NCBI GenBank assembly: GCA_038253325.1
Contig: JBBSHE010000004.1
Coordinates: 1-64,000, forward strand
DNA length: 64,000 nucleotides
Direction: 5' to 3'
DNA from: JBBSHE01 sp038253325
GTDB taxonomy: Bacteria; Actinomycetota; Actinomycetes; Propionibacteriales; Nocardioidaceae
The notes beneath the pieces were generated by a model. It saw nothing but the letters and a program-made list of their open reading frames with translations, was not told the DNA's origin and did not search any database. Both the position numbers and the translations under genes were made by a program. Each line of letters starts with the position of its first letter. The first letter of the stretch is position 1. Below are positions 25,917-35,688 of this stretch, piece by piece.

Positions 25917-27959
25917 GTGCTCGCGATTGCCCGCGCCCGTGCCGCCGAGTTCGAGCCCAAACCCAGGAAGTCCGCCACGTTGTCGTCGCCCGACCAGCCT
26001 CTCCTGACCGGGTCCCGCGTATTCGACTTCTCCGACCGGCGTTCGACGATCCGGCCTCGCCGCGACGGGGGTGGCAGCGCTCGTTCGCTGTGGCGACTCA
26101 GCCCGTACATGCGACCGTACGTGCGTCAGCTCGCCCTGATGGCGTCGTCGGCGATCGTCGGTGTCTTCGTGAGCCTGGCGATCCCGCTCGTGACCAGGGC
26201 GATGATCGACGGCCCGATCACGGAGCGCAAGATCGGCCCGATCCTGCCGCTGGGTCTCCTGGCGCTGGCGCTCGGCGTCACCGAGGCGTGGTTGGTCTTC
26301 GTCCGTCGATGGGTGCAGGCGCGCGCGGTCCTCGGGTTCGAGACGTCGGTCCGCAACGACCTCTACCGGCACATGCAGGAGCTTCCGAAGGACTTCCACG
26401 GTCGGTGGCAGAGTGGTCAGCTGCTCTCCCGCGTCACCACCGACCTCAGCGCGATCCGGAGGTTCACCGGCTTCGGTCTGCTGTTCCTGGTCGTCAACAT
26501 CCTGCAGCTCACCGTGGTCATCGCCGTACTGCTCAACATGTACTGGCCGCTCGGACTCGTTGTCGCCGTCTCGTCGATCCCGATCATCTGGGTGAGCAAG
26601 CGGTTCGAAACCCGCTACGTGACCGTGTCGCGACGGGTCCAGGACCAGCAAGGTGACGTCGCCACCGCCGTCGAGGAGGCCGCGGTCGGCTACCGTGCGA
26701 TCAAGTCCTTCGGCCGTCGCGCGTACATGGACCAGAAGTTCCTGTCCAGCACCGACGCCTTGTACGACTCCTCGATGGTGAAGGTCAAGCTGGCCGCCCG
26801 GTTGTGGACGTTCCTCGAGATCATCCCGAACCTCAGTCTCGTCGTCGTCCTGATGCTCGGTGCGCTCGCGGTCGGCGACGGTCGGCTGTCGCTGGGCACC
26901 CTGGTCGCCTTCATCGCCTTGATGCTGTCGCTGGTGTGGCCGATCGAGTCGCTCGGCTTCATCCTCGCGATGGCACAGGAGGCCATGACGGCCGCCGACC
27001 GGGTGCTGGAGATCTTCGACACCGAGCCGTCGATCAAGGGCGGCGACCGGACCCTTCCCGAGCCCCATGGCCACCTGATCTTCGACGCGGTCGACTTCTG
27101 TTTCCCCGACAGCGAGGAGGTCGTGCTGCGCGGCGTCGACCTCGAGGTGCGCCCGGGAGAGACCGTTGCCATCGTCGGGGCGACCGGCTCGGGAAAAACG
27201 GCGCTGACCGCCCTCGTACCCCGGTTGTACGACGTCAGCGCCGGGTCGATCACCATCGACGGCGTCGACATCCGCGAGCTCGAGCTCCCTCATCTGCGGT
27301 CGATCGTGGCGACCGCGTTCGAGGAGCCGACGCTGTTCTCGATGAGCGCCCGAGAAAACCTCACGCTAGGTAACCCTGCCGCAACGGACGACGAGATCCA
27401 TGACGCCATCGAGACCGCCCAGGCCCGGTTCGTCTACGACCTCCCGTGGGGTCTCGACACCCGGATCGGCGAGCAGGGGATGTCGTTGTCCGGCGGCCAG
27501 CGTCAGCGTCTCGCGCTGGCTCGAGCGGTCCTTGCCCGGCCCAAGATCCTCGTTCTCGATGACACCTTGTCGTCGCTCGACGTCCACACGGAGGCGCTCG
27601 TCGAACGGGCACTGCGCCATGTCCTGGACGAGGCCACCGGCATCGTGGTGGCCCACCGGGCGTCGACCGTCCTGCTGGCCGACAAGGTTGCGCTGCTGCA
27701 GAACCAGACGATCACCCACGTCGGAACTCACACGGAGCTGATGTCAACGGTCCCGGCCTACCGCGAGCTGCTTGCTGCAGAGGCCGGGGATGACCCGACG
27801 TACTTCGACGGCGAGACGCTGACCGCTTCAGCCCGACCCGGCGACGAGCGCGCTGACCGGCGATCGCACCGCGACGATGCCGCGGCTGCGCGAGACTGCA
27901 CGGACGAGAACGACACGATCACGTCGGACTGGGGTGCGGAGGGGGCGGTCCGCCGATGA
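25917..27959 (+). CDS. ABC exporter half-transporter with degenerate catalytic site
   Basis: Up to 680 aa. A disordered N-tail of about 60 aa precedes six TM helices and a nucleotide-binding domain with Walker A GATGSGKTA near 421 and signature LSGGQRQRLAL. Walker B is LVLDDTLSSLD, in which Asp549 replaces the catalytic Glu. The H-loop His remains (VVAHRAS). A charged C-tail of about 50 aa follows. The Glu-to-Asp change is the hallmark of the inactive site in heterodimeric exporters. The partner gene overlaps by ATGA. GTG 25917 is uncertain; later starts before TM1 are possible. Confidence 0.92.
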   Translation: MLAIARARAAEFEPKPRKSATLSSPDQPLLTGSRVFDFSDRRSTIRPRRDGGGSARSLWRLSPYMRPYVRQLALMASSAIVGVFVSLAIPLVTRAMIDGPITERKIGPILPLGLLALALGVTEAWLVFVRRWVQARAVLGFETSVRNDLYRHMQELPKDFHGRWQSGQLLSRVTTDLSAIRRFTGFGLLFLVVNILQLTVVIAVLLNMYWPLGLVVAVSSIPIIWVSKRFETRYVTVSRRVQDQQGDVATAVEEAAVGYRAIKSFGRRAYMDQKFLSSTDALYDSSMVKVKLAARLWTFLEIIPNLSLVVVLMLGALAVGDGRLSLGTLVAFIALMLSLVWPIESLGFILAMAQEAMTAADRVLEIFDTEPSIKGGDRTLPEPHGHLIFDAVDFCFPDSEEVVLRGVDLEVRPGETVAIVGATGSGKTALTALVPRLYDVSAGSITIDGVDIRELELPHLRSIVATAFEEPTLFSMSARENLTLGNPAATDDEIHDAIETAQARFVYDLPWGLDTRIGEQGMSLSGGQRQRLALARAVLARPKILVLDDTLSSLDVHTEALVERALRHVLDEATGIVVAHRASTVLLADKVALLQNQTITHVGTHTELMSTVPAYRELLAAEAGDDPTYFDGETLTASARPGDERADRRSHRDDAAAARDCTDENDTITSDWGAEGAVRR

Positions 27960-29782
27960 CCGTCACGACCGACGACTGGCGCGGCGTCGCGAGCGAGGAC
28001 GTCGACGACATTCCCGATAAGGTCTCCCTGCTGCTCCGGGAACGGTCTCGCCGACTGCTGGCGTTGTTGCTGCGGCCGCACCGCAAGACGCTGGCGATCT
28101 TGATGGTCTTTGTCGTGGTCGAGAACGCCGCTCGGTTGTCGGTCCCGTACCTCGTCAAGGAGGGAATCGACCGCGGCATCCCACCCGTACTGCACCACCA
28201 GGGTGCCCGGACGTTGTGGACGATCGTCGGCATTGTGCTGGTCGCGGTGACGATCCAGGCGTTCAGCCGGCAGTTCTTCCTGACGCTGTCGGGGCGCATC
28301 GGCCAAGACGCGTTGCTGCGGCTTCGGCGGATGATGTTCTCCCACTTCCAGGATCTGTCGCCGCAGTTCCACGACTCCTACACGTCCGGGCGGGTGATCT
28401 CTCGGCAGACCTCTGACACCGATGCGATCAACGAGCTGCTCGAGACCGGGTTCGACGGGCTGATCACCGCCGCGCTGACGCTCGTCGGGACGGCGATCCT
28501 GCTGATCGTGCTCAACGTGAAGCTCGGGCTGGTCGCCTTGCTGTGCTTTCCGTTCCTGCTCTGGCTAACGTCCTGGTTCCGGGACGCGTCGGCGAAGGCA
28601 TACCGGCGTACCCGGGAGACCGTTGCCGTCGTCATCGTGCACTTCGTCGAGACCATCAACGGGATGCCGGCCGTGCAGGCGTTCCGCCGCGAGCCCCGCA
28701 ACCAGGAGATCTACCACCAGATCGACGACGACTACCGACTCGCTAACGAGCGGGCGTTCCGGCTCGTCGGCATCTTCATGCCCGGCGTCAAGCTGATCGG
28801 GAACCTGACGATCGGCGTGGTGCTGATCTATGGTGCCCACCTCGCGTTCAACGGCCAGGTCACGGTCGGTGTGCTGGCCGCATTTCTGCTCTATCTGCGT
28901 CAGTTCTTCGAACCGATGCAGGAGATATCCCAGTTCTACAACACGTTCCAGTCCGCGAGCGCCGCCCTCGAGAAGCTCTCGGGCGTGCTCGAGGAAAAGA
29001 ACTCCGTACCTCCTCCGTTAGCTCCGGTCCCGTTGCCGAGAGCCGACGGAGACGTCCGATTCGACCGGACGGGCTTCTCGTACGTCGAGGGCCGACCGGT
29101 GCTTGCCGGACTCGACCTCACCATCCCGGCCGGGCAGACCGTCGCGTTGGTCGGTACGACCGGCGCCGGAAAGACGACGACCGCGAAGCTGCTGGCCCGC
29201 TTCTACGATCCGACCGCCGGCCGGGTGCTGCTCGACGACATCGACCTGCGAGATCTTGCCGAACCAGACCTGCGCTCCAACATCGTGATGGTGACCCAGG
29301 AGAACTTCCTGTTCGGCGGCACCGTCGCCGACAACATCCGGTTCGGCAAGCCTGCAGCGACGATGGACGAGGTGCGGGCAGCCGCTCGGGCGATCGGCGC
29401 GGACGGCTTCATCGACGCGTTGCCGAAGGGATACGACACCGACATCCGCAACCGTGGCGGCCGCTTGTCCGCAGGTCAACGCCAGCTGGTCGCCTTTGCA
29501 CGAGCGTTCCTCGCCGATCCGGCGGTGCTGATCTTGGACGAGGCGACGTCGAGCCTCGACATCCCGTCCGAGCGACTGGTGCAGCGCGCGCTGCGGACGA
29601 TCCTCGCTCGGCGTACCGCGGTGATCATCGCGCATCGGCTGTCGACGGTCGAGATCGCCGACCGGGTCCTCGTGATGGAGCACGGTCAGGTGATCGAGGA
29701 CGGCACCCCGAGTGACCTGATCGAGTCCGGGACCGGGCAGTTCAACGCCTTGCACGACGCGTGGATCGCCTCCCTCGCCTGA
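27956..29782 (+). CDS. ABC exporter half-transporter with canonical catalytic site
   Basis: 608 aa. Six TM helices, then Walker A GTTGAGKTT, signature LSAGQRQLVAFAR, Walker B LILDEATSSLD with catalytic Glu529, and IIAHRLSTVE. Together with the preceding subunit it should form a heterodimer in which only one composite ATP site hydrolyses fast, like TM287/288 or BmrCD. Substrates of such exporters are usually drugs, lipids or peptides; none is indicated here. The 4-nt overlap ensures equal production. Confidence 0.94.
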   Translation: MTVTTDDWRGVASEDVDDIPDKVSLLLRERSRRLLALLLRPHRKTLAILMVFVVVENAARLSVPYLVKEGIDRGIPPVLHHQGARTLWTIVGIVLVAVTIQAFSRQFFLTLSGRIGQDALLRLRRMMFSHFQDLSPQFHDSYTSGRVISRQTSDTDAINELLETGFDGLITAALTLVGTAILLIVLNVKLGLVALLCFPFLLWLTSWFRDASAKAYRRTRETVAVVIVHFVETINGMPAVQAFRREPRNQEIYHQIDDDYRLANERAFRLVGIFMPGVKLIGNLTIGVVLIYGAHLAFNGQVTVGVLAAFLLYLRQFFEPMQEISQFYNTFQSASAALEKLSGVLEEKNSVPPPLAPVPLPRADGDVRFDRTGFSYVEGRPVLAGLDLTIPAGQTVALVGTTGAGKTTTAKLLARFYDPTAGRVLLDDIDLRDLAEPDLRSNIVMVTQENFLFGGTVADNIRFGKPAATMDEVRAAARAIGADGFIDALPKGYDTDIRNRGGRLSAGQRQLVAFARAFLADPAVLILDEATSSLDIPSERLVQRALRTILARRTAVIIAHRLSTVEIADRVLVMEHGQVIEDGTPSDLIESGTGQFNALHDAWIASLA

Positions 29783-29852
29783 CGCTCAGCCCCTGAGTGC
29801 TCCGGCCCGAGAGCCCAGCGGGAGACCACCCCGTACGCCCAACCGATGAGGC

Positions 29853-30872
29853 TCAGCCCGGTGAGGTGCAGGCGGGGGCCGGGTCAGACCCGTCGACCGG
29901 CTCCCGGTCGGCTTCGGCCGGGCGCGACGGCCTGCGGTTGGCGTCGGCCCGTTCACTGGTGACGACGATCGCGACGGCGGCGACGACCACGGCGCCGGCG
30001 ACCACGATCGCGATCGTGACCGACTCGCCGACGACCACCCAGCCGAGGAACACCGCGACGACGGGATTCACGTATGCGTACGTCGCAACCAGTGAGATCG
30101 GTGCCACCGATAGCAGCCAGGCGTACGCGGTGTACGCGAGCAGCGACCCGAAGGACACGAGGTATCCCCAGGCCAGCCACGACCGTACCGAGGCGTGCAT
30201 CATCAGCGGCTCGCCGGCAACGGTCGCCATCACCAGCAGCGCGACCCCTCCGAACAGCATCTCCCAGCTAACCGCGACCAGGGCGTTGGCCGGCAGCCCG
30301 AGGCGAGGACTGCTCCATGACCCGAACGACCAGCACAGGCCGGCCAACACGACGATCGCGCACGCCGCGATGGGTACGTCGCCGTCGATCCCCGCGGAGG
30401 CGACCAGCGCCGTGAGACCACCGAAACCGACCAGGACGCCGACCAGGGTCTGTCGCGCCGGCCGATCCCCACTCGTGAACCGATAGGTCACGACCCAGAG
30501 CGGGACGGCGGCGATCAGCAGGGCGGTGAGCCCGGACGGCGCCCCCCGATTCTCGGCAATGCTGACGAGGCCGTTGCCGAACGCCGGCAGCAGCAGGCCC
30601 ATCACGGCACAGGCGGCCAGCTCGCGACGGGTGACCTGCATCACCCGTCGGCCCCTCCGCACCGCGAGCACCAGACCGAGGACGAGTCCGGCGGTCACGA
30701 AGCGCCACCCCATCGCCGTCAACGGGGGAAGATCCTCGACCGTGATCCGGATTCCCAGATAGGTCGATCCCCAAACCAGGTAGACGACACCGAGTGCGGT
30801 CGCCACCATGATCGGTGAAGCGCCGAGCGTACGTCTTGCCACGACCGTCGATCTGTTTTGCGCCTGTCGCAT
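29853..30872 (-). CDS. EamA-family DMT transporter (YedA-like)
   Basis: 339 aa with ten hydrophobic segments in two EamA repeats. GVVYLVWGSTYLGIRITVEDLPPL is the typical start of YedA/RhaT-like permeases, and the second half ends PISLVATYAYVNPVVAVFLGW. A 30-aa polar tail follows. It belongs to a different subgroup from the exporter at 23509. Substrate unknown; exporters of amino acids or drugs are usual. Convergent with the ABC exporter operon. Confidence 0.9.
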   Translation of the reverse strand: MRQAQNRSTVVARRTLGASPIMVATALGVVYLVWGSTYLGIRITVEDLPPLTAMGWRFVTAGLVLGLVLAVRRGRRVMQVTRRELAACAVMGLLLPAFGNGLVSIAENRGAPSGLTALLIAAVPLWVVTYRFTSGDRPARQTLVGVLVGFGGLTALVASAGIDGDVPIAACAIVVLAGLCWSFGSWSSPRLGLPANALVAVSWEMLFGGVALLVMATVAGEPLMMHASVRSWLAWGYLVSFGSLLAYTAYAWLLSVAPISLVATYAYVNPVVAVFLGWVVVGESVTIAIVVAGAVVVAAVAIVVTSERADANRRPSRPAEADREPVDGSDPAPACTSPG

Positions 30873-31073
30873 GCCTCTAGGCTAACGGCCCGAACCGACC
30901 GTCACGAGCAAGTTTCGGACCTGCAAACGCCAACATCTCGCCAACTTCACGCGCGCGGGCAGCGCCTCACGCGACCAACCCGTACCCGAGCCCGGGTGAT
31001 GTGTGACTTGACAAACCCAACCGCAACCATGTCCTAAACTCACGGCTGTGGTTGAGCCGACATCGGGCCGCAC

Positions 31074-33182
31074 CTACGCAACATCGGAAGGAGGCGCGCC
31101 GAGCAACGCGCGGGCGAGTCGACGGACGAGCGCGGGCCCGTTCTCGGTGAGGATCGACTCGGCGTGGAACTGGATGCCGCGGAAATGGGGGCCGGCAAGG
31201 TGGTGGATGTCGCCGGTCCTCGGGTCGACGTCGAGGCGCAGCTGAACCCGATCGACGGCCGGCTGCTCGATCCTCGAGTCATGGCCGGAGATTCCCGACG
31301 CCGACATCGCGTCGTCGGCCGACGACACCGACCCCGCACCGATCCCTCGATCCACGGGCATCTCGATGGTCACCGTGGGACCTGGCACGCTCTCGACGGA
31401 CGCCGCGGGACCTGGTGCTTGTGATGTCTGGCTCGGGGGCTGGGGTGAACCACGTCGTACGGCCGTTGTCCATCGGGGAGCGCGCGCGACGAACGTGTTG
31501 TAGAAGCCCACCTGCTCCGGCACCCCGTCGACCGTGATCAGATCACGCGTTCCCTGGAACACGATGTCTTTGTACGCCAGCGACAACCCCAGCGCGCCGC
31601 ACAGCACCTGGTGACCCAAGCAGACGGCGAGGAACGGCGTACCCGCCCTCAGTAGGTCGTCGACTGCGCCCGCGACAGCCTTCAGCCTCGGGTCCGCCAG
31701 GTCGCGCGGATCACCCGGCCCCGGCCCCACCACGACGAGGTCCGCGCGGTCGAACACACCCGGACGGTAGTCCCTGTGCCGCAACCGTTCGGTCGTCATC
31801 CCGAGTACGCCGAGGATGTGCATGAGCATGGCGACGAAGTCGTCCTCGCCGTCGAGCACCACGACATGCTTACCGGCCAGCGCGGGGTCGGGGCGTACGC
31901 CGTCCTGCTCCGTGAGCCAGAATGCGCTCAACCCGCGGTTGCGCTCGAGCAGAGCGGCCTGCACGTCCGGATCGAGCGTCAAGACCGCGATGGCGTCGCC
32001 GACGGCGGGAGGCCGCGGCACGAGCCCGAACGCGCTCAGCACACCGCCGGCCTTCGCATGGGTCTCGGCGACCTCCGACGCGGGATCCGAGTCCCGCACC
32101 AAGGTCGCGCCGGCCCCGACCCGGAGTCGACCGTCGAGGCCGACATCGGCGGTGCGCAGGAGGATCGGTGCGTCTAGCGTCGGTGCACCGGACGGGTCGC
32201 GGCCGAGCAACGCGAGAACCGCCCCGTAGTAGCCCCGTCCCCGCTGCTCGTACCTCGCGATCAACTTGCACGCGTTCTCGACCGGGCTGCCCGTGACGGT
32301 CGCCGCCCACATCGACCGGCGGAGCACGTCGCGCACGTCCATCTCGGTGCGGCCGGCGAGGACGTACTCGGTGTGGATCAGGTGCGTCATCGGCTTGAGG
32401 TACGGGCCGAGGATCCTCCCGCCGGAGCCGCAGATGTCGCACATCATCTTCAGCTCCTCGTCGACCACCATGAACAGCTCGTACACCTCCTTGCGGTCCA
32501 CGAGGAAGTCGAGGAGCCGCTGCTTGCGGGTGACCGCATCGGCCAACCCGGCAAGGCGAAACGTGCCGCTGATCGGGTTCATCCGGGCCTCGCCGGCCGC
32601 GACCGAGAGATGTCGTTCAGGACTGGCGCCGATCAGGTACCGGTCACCGGTGAAGACGACGAACGTCCAGTACGCCCCGCGTTCGTGCTCCAGCAGCCGA
32701 CGAAAGACCGTGAGCGCCTTCGCGGTGTTCCACCCCTCGATGGTGGCTTCGTAGTGGCGCGCGACGACGAGGTTCGCCCCCTGCCCCTTGGCGATCTCGT
32801 CGGCGAGGACGGCGCTGACCAGATCGGCGTACTCGTCGTCGCGAGTGTCGAAGCCGGGGGTGCCGACGACGGCAATCGGCTCGTCGGGCAGCTGGTCGAG
32901 CAGGTCGGTGACCGAGATCGTGTGCTGCATTCCGATCCGAATGGCGCGCAGCGGGGTTCCGTCGTCGAGCGCGTCGAACCCGCGCTCGCGGATCTGCGCG
33001 TAAGGGACACACAGCAACCGGTCGAACGACCTGCCAGCCGCAGGTATGCCGGTCTCCAGCGGTACGTCGCGGAGCTGTTCGTAGTCTGTGTGGTCACCGG
33101 CGAGGAGCCGCACGTCCTGGCTGCCCTCGACCCGCACCAACGCGAAGGCGGCCGCACTCGTCACGTCGTCGAGCAGCGTCAT
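31074..33182 (-). CDS. PhzE/TrpE-TrpG-like chorismate aminase fusion with an insert
   Basis: 702 aa from ATG 33182. Residues 1-430 are a chorismate-binding domain with MNPISGTFRL (201-210) and GSPVENACKLIARYE. Residues 438-702 are a class I glutaminase: PGPGDP 487-492, nucleophile Cys521 in AVCLGHQVLCG, and His673/Glu675 in IQFHAES. Such fusions make anthranilate or 2-amino-2-deoxyisochorismate from chorismate and glutamine. Residues 577-645, rich in Pro, Ser and Gly, are an insert of about 60-70 aa inside the glutaminase, between Cys and His. No phenazine or trp genes are adjacent, so the end product is unknown. Confidence 0.88.
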   Translation of the reverse strand: MTLLDDVTSAAAFALVRVEGSQDVRLLAGDHTDYEQLRDVPLETGIPAAGRSFDRLLCVPYAQIRERGFDALDDGTPLRAIRIGMQHTISVTDLLDQLPDEPIAVVGTPGFDTRDDEYADLVSAVLADEIAKGQGANLVVARHYEATIEGWNTAKALTVFRRLLEHERGAYWTFVVFTGDRYLIGASPERHLSVAAGEARMNPISGTFRLAGLADAVTRKQRLLDFLVDRKEVYELFMVVDEELKMMCDICGSGGRILGPYLKPMTHLIHTEYVLAGRTEMDVRDVLRRSMWAATVTGSPVENACKLIARYEQRGRGYYGAVLALLGRDPSGAPTLDAPILLRTADVGLDGRLRVGAGATLVRDSDPASEVAETHAKAGGVLSAFGLVPRPPAVGDAIAVLTLDPDVQAALLERNRGLSAFWLTEQDGVRPDPALAGKHVVVLDGEDDFVAMLMHILGVLGMTTERLRHRDYRPGVFDRADLVVVGPGPGDPRDLADPRLKAVAGAVDDLLRAGTPFLAVCLGHQVLCGALGLSLAYKDIVFQGTRDLITVDGVPEQVGFYNTFVARAPRWTTAVRRGSPQPPSQTSQAPGPAASVESVPGPTVTIEMPVDRGIGAGSVSSADDAMSASGISGHDSRIEQPAVDRVQLRLDVDPRTGDIHHLAGPHFRGIQFHAESILTENGPALVRRLARALLGAPPSDVA

Positions 33183-33267
33183 TGCGGCCCGTCTCCGGTC
33201 CCGAGCACCGTCAGGTCGCCTCCCACGTGACTGTCCACCTCGCGACCACTTGCGTCCCGACGCACCA

Positions 33268-35397
33268 CTAGTGGTACCACCGACGGGACGTGCCGACGAT
33301 GTCCAGCCGCTGGGTCGCGCGGGTGAGGGCGACGTACAGGGCACGCACACCGGAAGCCGACCCCTCGACGATCAGGTCGGGTTCGACCACGACAACCGCG
33401 TCGAACTCGAGACCCTTCGTCTCGAGCGGATCGAGCACCAGGACCCGCTGGTCGAGGTCGACGCGCCCGTCGAGCCAGCCCCTGACGCGCTCGGACCAGC
33501 CGGCCGGGGCGACGACGGCGACCGTCCCGTCGACGGCGCTGACGATGCCGGCGACGGATTGCCGGGTCCGGTCGGGAAGCGACAGCTCGGTCGCGGCGGC
33601 GATCACCGGTTCGATCCCGGTCCGGCGGATCGCCCTCGGGAGATCGGCATCGGGGATCGCCGCGGCGACTTCGGCCGCCAGCTCGAATATCTCTGCGGAG
33701 TTGCGATAGTTGGTCGAGAGCCGGAACGTCCGCTGCTCCGCCGCACCGAGGGCGGCCGTTCGGGCAGCCTGCGCCTCGCCGGGATGAGGCCACGAGCTCT
33801 GGGCGGCGTCGCCGACGATCGTCCAGCTCGCAACCCGGCCACGCCGGCCGAGCATCCGCCACTGCATCGGCGACAGATCCTGTGCCTCGTCAACCAGGAC
33901 GTGGGCGTATCCGTCGTCCTCGACCGACCCCGTCGGAGCACCCGAACCGGAGCCGGTCGCCACGCGTTCGTACCCTGCCGAGAGTTCGGGTACGAGCGGG
34001 TCGTCCAGGTCGGCCACCGGGTCGAACTCGTCCTCTTCGGGCGCCGGCGCATCGCCGAGCAGATACCGGAGCTCGTCGATGAGGGGGACGTCCTCGACGC
34101 TGACGTCGTCAATGCTGAGCGACTCGACGAAGTCGTCGATCTCCGGTCGCGACAATAACTCTCCGGCCAGGTTCCGGAGCAGCCGCGGGTCCCGCAGCCA
34201 GCCGAACACGTCCACGGCATCCACGATCGGCCACCACGCTGCCACGAACTCAGTGAACTGGCGGTCACCGAGCATAGTGGCGGTGAACTCGTCCCGGCTG
34301 CGTTCGAGCGCACGCTCTCCCGCCACCTGTTCCCACAGCCGGTCGATCAGGAGGTCTGCCACCTTTGGCGCGGCCTGGTTGCGTCTCAGCCCCTTGGTGA
34401 GCAACTCGCGTCGAACATCTCGCAGCGCACGGTCGTCGAGTCGGAGGACGTCGTCGCGGTAGAAGATCCTGAGCTCGCGCGGCGCGTCGGGCGTCGCTGT
34501 CCGGGCGACTCGCGCCAGCACTGCGCCCATCCGCCCCGAACCCTTGACGGCTGCGACGGCCGGGTGGTCGCGTCGGGTCGCGTGCAGTCCGTCGACGACG
34601 TCGCCCAGCGCGCGAAGCGAGACCGATGTCTCCCCGAGCGACGGCAACACCTGGTCGATGTACTTCATGAAGATGGCCGACGGGCCAACGATCAGCACAC
34701 CCCCGCGTTCGTAGCGTCGACGGTCGGTGTAGAGCAAGTACGCGGCGCGGTGCAGCGCAACCACCGTCTTGCCCGTTCCCGGTCCACCACTGATCGTCGT
34801 GACGCCCTTGTGCGGGGCGCGGATCGCGTCGTCCTGCTCCTTTTGGATCGTTGCGACGATCGAGTGCATGTGGGCGTCCCGAGCCTGGCTCAACGCCGCG
34901 AGCAACGCACCCTCACCGATGATCACGATGTCATCCGGCGCGGCAGAGGCGTCCAGCAGCTCGTCTTCCACCCCGACCACGCGTTCGCCCGTGCACCGCA
35001 GCACCCGACGGCGTACGACATTCATCGGCTCGGCGGCGGTCGCCTGGTAGAAGACCGCAGCGACCGGTGCCCGCCAGTCGATCAGCAACACGTCTCGGTC
35101 CGCGTCGCGCAGCCCGATCCGCCCGATGTATCGAGTGTCGCCCTCGCCGGTGTCAAGACGCCCGAACACCAGCCCTTCGTGGGCGGCATCGAGCGTCGCG
35201 ATGCGCTTGGCCGCCTGGAACACGATCGCGTCGCGCTCGACGAGGCCACCTTCGTTGCCGAGCGTCGCTCGACGGTGGCCGTCTGCGGCGAGGCGCTGCG
35301 CGGACCGGGTGGCGGCATCCAGGCGCGCGTACACCTTGTCGACGACGGTCTGCTCGTGTTTGATCTCTTGTTCGGCAACCTGGTCCGTACCGGTCAC
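33268..35397 (-). CDS. helD: HelD-type RNA polymerase-recycling helicase-like ATPase
   Basis: 709 aa, close to mycobacterial HelD. An N-terminal coiled coil (residues 1-45) precedes the split UvrD-like motor. Walker A is ISGGPGTGKTVVAL, Walker B is VLVDEAQDLSPMQW, motif III holds GDAAQSSW and the C-terminal motifs are ETKGLEFDAVVV and YVALTRATQRL. HelD binds RNA polymerase and uses ATP to clear it from nucleic acid. Some actinobacterial members (HelR) protect it from rifamycins. I did not find a rifamycin-associated element upstream. It precedes the PhzE-like gene by 85 nt, possibly as one transcript. Confidence 0.92.
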   Translation of the reverse strand: MTGTDQVAEQEIKHEQTVVDKVYARLDAATRSAQRLAADGHRRATLGNEGGLVERDAIVFQAAKRIATLDAAHEGLVFGRLDTGEGDTRYIGRIGLRDADRDVLLIDWRAPVAAVFYQATAAEPMNVVRRRVLRCTGERVVGVEDELLDASAAPDDIVIIGEGALLAALSQARDAHMHSIVATIQKEQDDAIRAPHKGVTTISGGPGTGKTVVALHRAAYLLYTDRRRYERGGVLIVGPSAIFMKYIDQVLPSLGETSVSLRALGDVVDGLHATRRDHPAVAAVKGSGRMGAVLARVARTATPDAPRELRIFYRDDVLRLDDRALRDVRRELLTKGLRRNQAAPKVADLLIDRLWEQVAGERALERSRDEFTATMLGDRQFTEFVAAWWPIVDAVDVFGWLRDPRLLRNLAGELLSRPEIDDFVESLSIDDVSVEDVPLIDELRYLLGDAPAPEEDEFDPVADLDDPLVPELSAGYERVATGSGSGAPTGSVEDDGYAHVLVDEAQDLSPMQWRMLGRRGRVASWTIVGDAAQSSWPHPGEAQAARTAALGAAEQRTFRLSTNYRNSAEIFELAAEVAAAIPDADLPRAIRRTGIEPVIAAATELSLPDRTRQSVAGIVSAVDGTVAVVAPAGWSERVRGWLDGRVDLDQRVLVLDPLETKGLEFDAVVVVEPDLIVEGSASGVRALYVALTRATQRLDIVGTSRRWYH

Positions 35398-35688
35398 TCA
35401 GCGGCCTTTCCTGGACGACGGGCCACCCGGTGCGACCGTGCTGGCGCTGGCGCCGCGGCGTCGCCGGCCGGGAACATACAAGTATCCCTCATCCCGCACC
35501 GGCCTCATCACCGCCATGACAGTCGAGTGCGCGGTCACGTCAGTCGGACCCAAATTCCTTGCCCGGGCTTCTTTCGAGTAGTCCTTACGGCCGAGCAATG
35601 TGAGGTCCTGCGTACGTCGTGGTGAACACGGCCAACGACGTGACGAAGCACATCGGCCAAACGTGACCGGCCCGCGCGAATTGCACAG

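Noticed and set aside
31008..31040. Plus-strand TTGACA (31008-31013) and TAAACT (31035-31040) resembling a promoter reading antisense into the PhzE-like gene
   Set aside because: The spacer is 21 nt, too long for a good sigma-A promoter, and no plus-strand gene follows.
35398..35688. Search for a rifamycin-associated element upstream of helD
   Set aside because: No 19-bp inverted repeat of that type was seen, so a HelR role is not supported.
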